Part shown: piece by piece, positions 7,093-12,435 of the stretch | How positions within the stretch are numbered: position 1 is the stretch's first letter | Layout of the letters: every line of letters begins with the position of its first letter | NCBI GenBank assembly: GCA_030550075.1 | Contig: JAUQQB010000013.1 | Location: 1-16,784, forward strand | Direction: 5' to 3' | Length of the DNA stretch: 16,784 nt | DNA from: Chloroflexota bacterium | GTDB lineage: Bacteria; Chloroflexota; Anaerolineae; Thermoflexales; Thermoflexaceae | The notes under the pieces: generated by a model | Told to the model about the DNA's origin: nothing | Database searches by the model: none | What the model saw: the letters and a program-made list of their open reading frames with translations, nothing else | Translations under genes and position numbers: made by a program

Positions 7093-7684
7093 TCATTCCA
7101 CAGCGCTCAGGAATTCCCCAATGACCGCCTCTGGAAGCAGGATCCGGCGCGACCCCACAGCTGGCTCAGCGAGGCTTCCATTCCGGCAATGGGTATCAGC
7201 ATCCCCCCGCCTCTTCCCATGTCCGCAACCCACGGCGAGAGATCCAGGATCCGGATCGTCTGGCCCTCGCGATCTATCTCAACCACCCGGGACGGTTGGC
7301 CTTGTATAACCCCGATGAGCGATTCCCCCACCATCCGATGGGCCAGGGAGCCAGATCTTCCAGTCCCCTCACCCCCTTCGGATCGGGCGGCAGGGGGAGC
7401 CATCCCACCTGTTCCCTTCCCGGCTCCCCTCGCCACACCAGCACCCCCTTCCCTTCGGGATGCCAGCCGGTCGGCAGCGCCCCTTCCAACCCGGGAACCG
7501 CCACGTCCTCTGTGTGAAAGCCCGTTGACACTGGCCGGCCTGGGGGACCTTCCTTCGGGAAATGGTGCCAGCGGGCTGGAATTCCCTGATCGCATCGCTG
7601 AAAATCCTTCAGTGCCTGCTTGAACCGGCTAAGGTCTTTTCCTCTGGCACCTATGGATGGCCCCTCAATCCGGGCTTGTGGAGA
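7093..7684 (-). pseudogene. Decayed minus-strand gene remnant, frameshifted
   Basis: The minus strand gives protein-like sequence that changes frame. From 7684 an open but start-less frame runs through ALKDFQRCDQGIPARW, GWHPEGKGVLVWRGEPGRE and GLEDLAPWPIG. Near 7336-7350 the sensible reading moves to another frame (VGESLIGVIQ, SRVVEIDREGQTIRILDLSP). It may shift again near 7120-7160 to RILLPEAVIGEFLSAVE, which stops at 7093-7095. The Trp/Gly/Pro-rich pattern with short strands recalls a beta-propeller-like extracellular protein, but I do not recognise the family. The plus-strand frames across this region are low-complexity Pro/Ser/Arg and not credible. It fills most of the 800-bp gap between the MNT and DUF151 genes. 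Sequencing error is an alternative to real decay. Confidence 0.45.
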
Positions 7685-7739
7685 TCAAAGGGCCTCAATA
7701 GGCGTGCATTCACAAACCATACGCTGATCTTGACCTCAG

Positions 7740-7748
7740 TGGTATAAT
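7740..7748 (+). promoter_or_regulatory. Extended -10 promoter of the DUF151 gene
   Basis: TGGTATAAT is an extended -10 (TGn plus a perfect TATAAT), 51 nt before the ATG at 7800. A TTGACC at 7730-7735 is only 7 nt away and cannot be its -35. The same TGnTATAAT form precedes the HEPN gene. Confidence 0.6.
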
Positions 7749-7799
7749 CAGGAGGTAAGAATCCCGATGGCGTCGGTGGACTGAACAGGGGAGGCTCCG

Positions 7800-8318
7800 A
7801 TGATCGAAGTGGTGATTGATAGCATTCGCGCCAGCCTGATGTCCCAGCACCGGGTGATCATCCTTCGGGAGCGGGAGAGCGACCGCTACCTTCCCATCTG
7901 GATCGGGCCGTATGAGGCGGAGGCCATCAATATCGAGCTGCAACAAATCGAAGTCGCTCGACCCCTGACCCACGACCTGCTGAAGAATGTAATCACAGAG
8001 ATGGGGGGGACCATCCTCTATGTAGTGGTCAATGACCTCCGCAACGACACCTTCTACGCCCGCATCGTGATCCAGATGGACTCCCGGCATCTGGAGATCG
8101 ACTCCCGACCCAGCGACGCCATCGCCCTCGCGGTCCGGGCCAGGGTTCCGATCTACGTGGATGAGGATGTGATGGAGCGGGCAGGAGTGAACCCGCGCGA
8201 GGAGGAAATCGAGAGCGAGAGCCTTGAGAGCCCCGAGGCGAAGCTCGAGGAATCCCCCTTCCGCGATCTGATCGAATCCCTCGACCTGGATGATCTGGGA
8301 GAGGCTGGAGAGGAATAA
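7800..8318 (+). CDS. Bifunctional nuclease family protein (BFN/DUF151)
   Basis: This 172-aa protein belongs to the DUF151 (bifunctional nuclease) family; plant members are reported to cleave both DNA and RNA. The core is complete: LPIWIGPYEAEAINIEL (31-47), the central LTHDLLKNVITEMGG, and the C-terminal signature DSRPSDAIALAVRARVPIYV (101-120) followed by DEDVMERAGV. After residue 130 the tail is highly acidic (Glu/Asp/Ser-rich) and probably disordered. The ATG has GGGGAGG 5 nt upstream and a promoter at 7740. It stands alone, 520 bp before dnaB. Bacterial members often sit near replication, repair or housekeeping genes, and the biological role in bacteria is uncertain. Confidence 0.9.
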   Translation: MIEVVIDSIRASLMSQHRVIILRERESDRYLPIWIGPYEAEAINIELQQIEVARPLTHDLLKNVITEMGGTILYVVVNDLRNDTFYARIVIQMDSRHLEIDSRPSDAIALAVRARVPIYVDEDVMERAGVNPREEEIESESLESPEAKLEESPFRDLIESLDLDDLGEAGEE

Positions 8319-8838
8319 AGGATCCGACCGCCGGATCCTGGCGGTGAGCCTCCTGGGTTCCACGGGATGATCTCTCCGGGGCGACGCGCGATGGGGGAAA
8401 GCCGTGAGACCCCTTTCCTGGAGATCCCTGGGATCCTGGGGAGGAAGATGCGCATGGGGGAGCCTTTGCGGCCTCATTCGGCCTCCGAACTTCCGGACCT
8501 TCAATCCCGAAGGGAACGCAGGAGGAACTCCTCCCCCTCTTTCCAGGGGCTCCAGGGATAGTGCGGAGGAGGGGAAACCGATTCCAGGTCAGATCAAAGG
8601 ATATCCCGCGGATGCTCAATTGGAAACCACCGGTGCCTATCCCCTCCACCGCGCTCCTTTGTGCCTGCTCCTTTAATGCTTGGTCGTCCGTCCTTTGGGG
8701 TTTTCGGGGATTGGGATAGGGGCCGAAGATCTCCATCCTAATCTCCGAAAGATTTTCTCCCCTTCCACAACCCGGAAAGCCGTGAAAAGGGGGAAAGGTG
8801 ATCCGCCACGGAAGAAATCCCAGAGGGAGGCATCGCGG
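8319..8838. other. 520-bp gap before dnaB, no gene recognised
   Basis: Just after the DUF151 stop, AGGATCC (8319-8325) and GGATCCT (8333-8339) form a 7-bp stem with a 7-nt loop, but no U-tract follows. The remainder is purine/pyrimidine-skewed with only low-complexity open frames. The frame of dnaB is open further upstream, to an ATG at 8680. That extension (SPSTTRKAVKRGKG and similar) does not resemble DnaB and has no ribosome site. I see no good promoter; a dnaB promoter presumably lies here. Confidence 0.5.
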
Positions 8839-10194
8839 ATGCCGGACCTCGAGCGAGTAGAACAGGTCCCACTGGCCCCTCATAACCTGGAGGCGGAAGA
8901 GGCCATCCTGGGTGCTGTCCTCCTGGATCCGGAATTGATGCATACGCTGGCCACCATGCTGCGATCGGAGGATTTCTTCCTGGAGAAGCACCGATGGATC
9001 TGGGAAGCCTACTTAGCGCTCCATGATCGCCGGGAGGCCATTGACCCGATCACGGTGGCCGATGAACTGGAACGTCAGGGGCGTCTCCAGGAAGTTGGCG
9101 GACGGGGCTTCCTGATCGGCCTGGCCGCCCGTGTTCCCACCACTGTGCATGCGATGGATTACGCCCGCCTAGTGGAGCGGGATTCCATTCGCCGACGTCT
9201 CCTGGAGGCCGCCACTCAGATCGCTCGGATGGCCTATGAGGATGCCCACAGCGATGTGGATGAGCTCTTGGATCGGGCAGAAGCCGCTCTCTTCACGGTG
9301 GCCCAGCGCCGACTGATCCGCGATGTCCAATCCATCCGGGATCTTCTGCGAACTTATTACGAGCACATCGAGTATCTTTACGAACATCGCGGGGAGCCCC
9401 TGGGAATCCCTACCGGGTTCCGGGATCTGGATCGGTTGCTGGGGGGCCTGCAGCGCTCGGATCTGGTGATTGTGGCCGCCCGACCCGGGGTGGGGAAAAC
9501 TTCCCTCTTGCTCTCCTTCGCCCTGAACGCCGCCAAACGCTATCGCCAGCGGGTCGCCATCTTCTCCCTGGAGATGTCTGCCGAACAGGTTGTCCATCGT
9601 CTGGTGGCTCAGGAAACCGGGATTGAGGGCCAGCGCCTGCGTCTGGGGGAGTTGCGGGAGGACGAATGGCCGCGCTTTGTCCATGCGGTGAGCACCCTCT
9701 CGGAGCTGCCCATCTGGATCGATGACACGCCGGCCATCTCGGCCATGCAGCTGCGGGCGAAGGCGCGCCGGGTTTACGCGGAGCACGGGCTGGACATGCT
9801 GATCGTGGACTACCTGCAGCTGATGACCGCCGACATCCGGGCGGAGAACCGGGTGCAGGAGATCTCTTATATCTCCCGGGCGCTGAAGAGCCTGGCCCGG
9901 GAGCTCAACATCCCGGTGGTGGCGGCCTCCCAGCTCTCCCGCGCCGTCGAGCAACGCCACGACAAACGTCCGATCCTGGCGGATCTTCGCGAGAGCGGCA
10001 GCATCGAGCAGGACTCCGACGTGGTGATCTTCATTTACCGGGACGAGATCTATAATCCGGACACGGACCGAAAGAACATCGCGGAGATCATTGTGGCCAA
10101 ACATCGGAACGGTCCACTTGGGAACGTTGAGCTGTATTTCCGGCCTTCCCAGGCCCAGTTCATCGACCTGCACAAGCAGGAGATCCGGCTGTGA
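8839..10194 (+). CDS. dnaB: Replicative DNA helicase DnaB
   Basis: This is the hexameric 5'-3' helicase at the replication fork. I start at the ATG at 8839 (451 aa, MPDLERVEQVPLAPHNLEAE) because GGGAGG lies 8 nt upstream and the family begins here. The primase-interacting N-terminal domain covers about 12-110 (EAEEAILGAVLLD). A linker is followed by the RecA-like domain from about 185 (GIPTGFRDLDRLLGGL). Walker A is ARPGVGKTS (214-222) and Walker B MLIVDYLQL (320-328). SLEMS (243-247) and the DLRESGSIEQDSD segment (382-394) are typical. No intein is present. The stop overlaps the GTG of the next gene (GTGA), coupling it to the DnaD-domain protein and the loader ATPase. Confidence 0.97.
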   Translation: MPDLERVEQVPLAPHNLEAEEAILGAVLLDPELMHTLATMLRSEDFFLEKHRWIWEAYLALHDRREAIDPITVADELERQGRLQEVGGRGFLIGLAARVPTTVHAMDYARLVERDSIRRRLLEAATQIARMAYEDAHSDVDELLDRAEAALFTVAQRRLIRDVQSIRDLLRTYYEHIEYLYEHRGEPLGIPTGFRDLDRLLGGLQRSDLVIVAARPGVGKTSLLLSFALNAAKRYRQRVAIFSLEMSAEQVVHRLVAQETGIEGQRLRLGELREDEWPRFVHAVSTLSELPIWIDDTPAISAMQLRAKARRVYAEHGLDMLIVDYLQLMTADIRAENRVQEISYISRALKSLARELNIPVVAASQLSRAVEQRHDKRPILADLRESGSIEQDSDVVIFIYRDEIYNPDTDRKNIAEIIVAKHRNGPLGNVELYFRPSQAQFIDLHKQEIRL

Positions 10195-10883
10195 AGACCC
10201 AGGGGGAAAAGAAGACATTCTCTGGCTTCCCCTCCGGCAAAACCCGCGCGGTGCCGATCCCGGAAGCTTTCTTCACGGAGCTTCTTCCGCAGATCGATCA
10301 TCCCGGAGAGCTGCGGGTCACGCTGGCCTGTTTTTACCACCTGGCCCGCCGGAGCGGGCCCGTGCGCTACGTCCGGCGATCGGAACTGGAGGTCGATCCC
10401 ACCCTCACCGCCGCGCTCTCCCCTGCGGAAATCCGGGAGGGCCTGAACCGGGCGGTGGCGCGAGGAACGCTCCTGCATGTCCGTTTGGAGGAGAATGGGC
10501 GGACGGATGATCTGTATTTTCTCAACACGGCTCGGGGCCGCATGGCCTATGAAGCCATCCGCCGGGGTGCCCGCCCCGCCAGCCTGGACCTGGGAGAGTC
10601 GGCTGTGCTGAGCGCGGATCGCCCAAATCTCTTCGCGCTCTACGAGCAAAATATCGGGCTGCTGACCCCATTGATCGCTCAGGAGCTGGAGGAAGCCGCG
10701 AAGACCTATCCAGCGGAATGGATCGAGGAGGCCATCCGGATCGCCGTCTCCCGGAATGTCCGCCGCTGGTCGTATATCCGTCGGATCCTGGAACGATGGG
10801 CCGCGGAAGGCCGGGATACCGGAGGGATGGATGAAGCGCATCGGCGACGTGTTGTCGAATCGTGGAAAAAGCTCCAGCGTTAA
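10191..10883 (+). CDS. DnaD-domain replication initiation protein
   Basis: This 230-aa protein carries a DnaD/DnaB-C type domain at about 147-206: LFALYEQNIGLLTP, then YPAEWIEEAIRIAVSRN and RRWSYIRRILERW. Those are the family's Y-x-x-x-I and aromatic-helix residues (Tyr151, Ile155, Trp177, Trp193, Ile196, Trp203). The N-terminal about 120 residues (AVPIPEAFFTELLP, then YHLARRSG) resemble a winged-helix DNA-binding fold. In Firmicutes, DnaD helps recruit the helicase loader to origin DNA. The GTG at 10191 overlaps the dnaB stop by 4 nt, with AGGAG 8 nt upstream. Its 3' end overlaps the loader ATPase gene by 53 nt. Position between helicase and loader strongly supports a helicase-loading role. 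It is not necessarily orthologous to B. subtilis DnaD. Confidence 0.88.
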   Translation: MKTQGEKKTFSGFPSGKTRAVPIPEAFFTELLPQIDHPGELRVTLACFYHLARRSGPVRYVRRSELEVDPTLTAALSPAEIREGLNRAVARGTLLHVRLEENGRTDDLYFLNTARGRMAYEAIRRGARPASLDLGESAVLSADRPNLFALYEQNIGLLTPLIAQELEEAAKTYPAEWIEEAIRIAVSRNVRRWSYIRRILERWAAEGRDTGGMDEAHRRRVVESWKKLQR

Positions 10884-12315
10884 GGAAAACCCACAGGAAC
10901 CGCGGGGGGAAGAAGCGGCGCGCCACGAACCGCCTCCTGTTTCAGAGGCCTCATACCCTCCGTCGCCGGCCCCCGGATCGACCGACGTGGCAGCAGGTGG
11001 TATTCCCCAGTCTGGAGAAGAACCGGGAGCCTGTCCCTACTGTGGGGGGCTGGGGTATGTCTCCTATGATGTGCCCCCCGGTCATCCCTTGTTCGGTCGG
11101 GCGGTGCCCTGTGTGTGCCAGGCTGAACGGCAGGCAGCCGAGCTCCGTCAGCGGATTCGCTCCGCCAGCCCCCTGCGGGTGCTCCAGGACAAGCGCTTCG
11201 AGACCTTCCTGCCCGATGGCCTGGGGCTGCCTCCGGATCAGGCGCGCAGCGTGCGACGGGCCTGGGAGCGCGCGCGCGCTTTCGCAGAGCGCCCGGAGGG
11301 ATGGCTGGTGCTGCGCGGAGGCACCGGATGCGGCAAAACCCACTTGGCCGCGGCCATCGCCCATCGTCTCCTGGAACGAGGGGTGCCGGCTCTCTTCATT
11401 AATGTGCCGGATCTCCTCGATGAGCTGCGGGCGACCTTCCATCCGGAAGCGGAAAGTTCCTATGAGGAGCGGTTCTGGGAGCTACGCGAAGCCCCCGTGC
11501 TGATCCTGGATGACCTGGGCGCTCAGCAGAGCACGCCCTGGGCCCAGGAGAAACTGTTCCAGCTGCTGGACTGGCGTTACAACGCTCGCCTCCCGACGGT
11601 GATCACGACAAACCTTTCCCTGGAATCTTTCGAGCCTCGCCTGCGCTCCCGGCTTCAGGATCCGCGCCTGGTGGAAATCGTCGTCATCCTGGCTCCCGAT
11701 TTCCGACGGGGCGGGCCTTCCGCGGGGCCGGACCTGAACCTCCTTCCCCTGCTCCGGGAGATGACCTTTGAAACCTTCCGGGATCGGCCGGAGCTCTCCC
11801 CCCGCGAGCGGGATAACCTGCGGGAAGCGATCCGGATCGCGCGGGCCTACGCCGAAGATCCACACGGCTGGCTCGTCCTGGCCGGACCCTATGGTTCCGG
11901 CAAGACCCATCTGGCCGCCGCCATCGCCAACGTCGTCGCCTCCCGGGGGATCCCGGCCCTCTTCGTGGGGGTGCCGGATCTCCTCGACTGGCTGCGGGCG
12001 GCTTTCCATCCGAAGAGCGATCAGCCCTACGATCAGCGCTTCGATGAGGTGAAGCTGGCGCCGTTCCTGGTGCTGGATGACCTGGGGACGGAGAGCGCCA
12101 CCCCCTGGGCGCGGGAGAAACTGTATCAGTTGCTGAACTATCGCTATCTGGCCAGCGCGCCCACTGTAATCACCACGGCGACCCCGCTGGAACAGTTAGA
12201 CGCGCGGATCGCCGCCCGTCTGAGCGATGAGACCCGAGTGACCGTGATCACCCTGGATCTTCCCCCCTACCGCACCCCCCTTCGACGCCGCGAGCCCCGT
12301 CGCACCGCTTCGTAG
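10831..12315 (+). CDS. DnaC/DnaI-like helicase loader with two tandem AAA+ domains
   Basis: I start at the ATG at 10831 (494 aa), with GGAGG 5 nt upstream. Residues 1-66 are Pro/Glu/Ser-rich and probably disordered. A putative zinc site has Cys68, Cys71, Cys94 and Cys96. AAA+ domain 1 (about 123-292) has Walker A GGTGCGKT (163-170), Walker B VLILDDLG (223-230), sensor-1 Asn261 in VITTN and the RLRSRL arginine-finger segment (270-275). AAA+ domain 2 (about 313-481) repeats this layout: GPYGSGKT (352-359), FLVLDDLG (412-419). Sensor 1 is Ala450 (VITTA) and the finger segment is RIAARL. Family loaders (DnaC, DnaI, IstB-like) have one AAA+ domain, so the duplication is unusual. Overlap with the DnaD-domain gene and proximity to dnaB argue for helicase loading rather than transposition; no istA transposase is nearby. 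Confidence 0.88.
   Translation: MKRIGDVLSNRGKSSSVKENPQEPRGEEAARHEPPPVSEASYPPSPAPGSTDVAAGGIPQSGEEPGACPYCGGLGYVSYDVPPGHPLFGRAVPCVCQAERQAAELRQRIRSASPLRVLQDKRFETFLPDGLGLPPDQARSVRRAWERARAFAERPEGWLVLRGGTGCGKTHLAAAIAHRLLERGVPALFINVPDLLDELRATFHPEAESSYEERFWELREAPVLILDDLGAQQSTPWAQEKLFQLLDWRYNARLPTVITTNLSLESFEPRLRSRLQDPRLVEIVVILAPDFRRGGPSAGPDLNLLPLLREMTFETFRDRPELSPRERDNLREAIRIARAYAEDPHGWLVLAGPYGSGKTHLAAAIANVVASRGIPALFVGVPDLLDWLRAAFHPKSDQPYDQRFDEVKLAPFLVLDDLGTESATPWAREKLYQLLNYRYLASAPTVITTATPLEQLDARIAARLSDETRVTVITLDLPPYRTPLRRREPRRTAS
11197..12273 (+). repeat. Internal AAA+ domain duplication (190-residue offset)
   Basis: Protein segments beginning FETF at 11197 and 11767 align along their length. Examples are GWLVL then GKTHLAAAIA, RGVPALFINVPDLLDELRA against RGIPALFVGVPDLLDWLRA, LDDLG, TPWAQEKLFQLLDWRY against TPWAREKLYQLLNYRY, and PTVITT. 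The offset is 190 codons. The similarity shows a tandem duplication within this gene rather than fusion of unrelated ATPases. Confidence 0.85.
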
Positions 12316-12339
12316 GACAGCTGCGAGCAGTTGTCCTAC
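12312..12339 (+). terminator. Hairpin at the end of the dnaB-loader operon
   Basis: Arms 12312-12323 and 12328-12339 (GTAGGACAGCTG and CAGTTGTCCTAC) pair over 12 bp with one G-U wobble and a CGAG loop. The stem starts at the stop codon (TAG, 12313-12315). No U-tract follows, so termination is uncertain. It could equally be an mRNA-stabilising stem or a dispersed repeat. Confidence 0.45.
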
Positions 12340-12368
12340 CTCCCGTGCTTGCATTCGAACGATTGCGT

Positions 12369-12374
12369 TAAAAT
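12369..12374 (+). promoter_or_regulatory. Possible -10 box of the glycoside hydrolase gene
   Basis: TAAAAT matches five of six bases of the -10 consensus, 62 nt before the ATG at 12436. The nearest -35-like hexamer (TTGCAT, 12349-12354) is only 14 nt away, so the promoter is weak or of another type. A strong AAAAGGAGG ribosome site follows at 12417-12425. Confidence 0.3.
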
Positions 12375-12435
12375 ACAAGGGCGTGATCTTCGCCGATGGC
12401 TTCGATCCAGAATTCTAAAAGGAGGTTAGATATAA

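Noticed and set aside
7730..7735. TTGACC as a -35 box for the DUF151 promoter
   Set aside because: It is only 7 nt from the TATAAT; 16-18 nt is required.
7767..7784. Five-codon leader peptide (ATG to TGA) with AGGAGG upstream of the DUF151 gene
   Set aside because: The start of transcription predicted from the -10 box at 7743-7748 falls in or after the AGGAGG, so the site would largely be missing from the mRNA.
10831..12315. IstB subunit of an IS21-type insertion sequence
   Set aside because: No IstA transposase or terminal repeats are nearby, and the gene overlaps a DnaD-domain gene behind dnaB, which fits a replication loader better.
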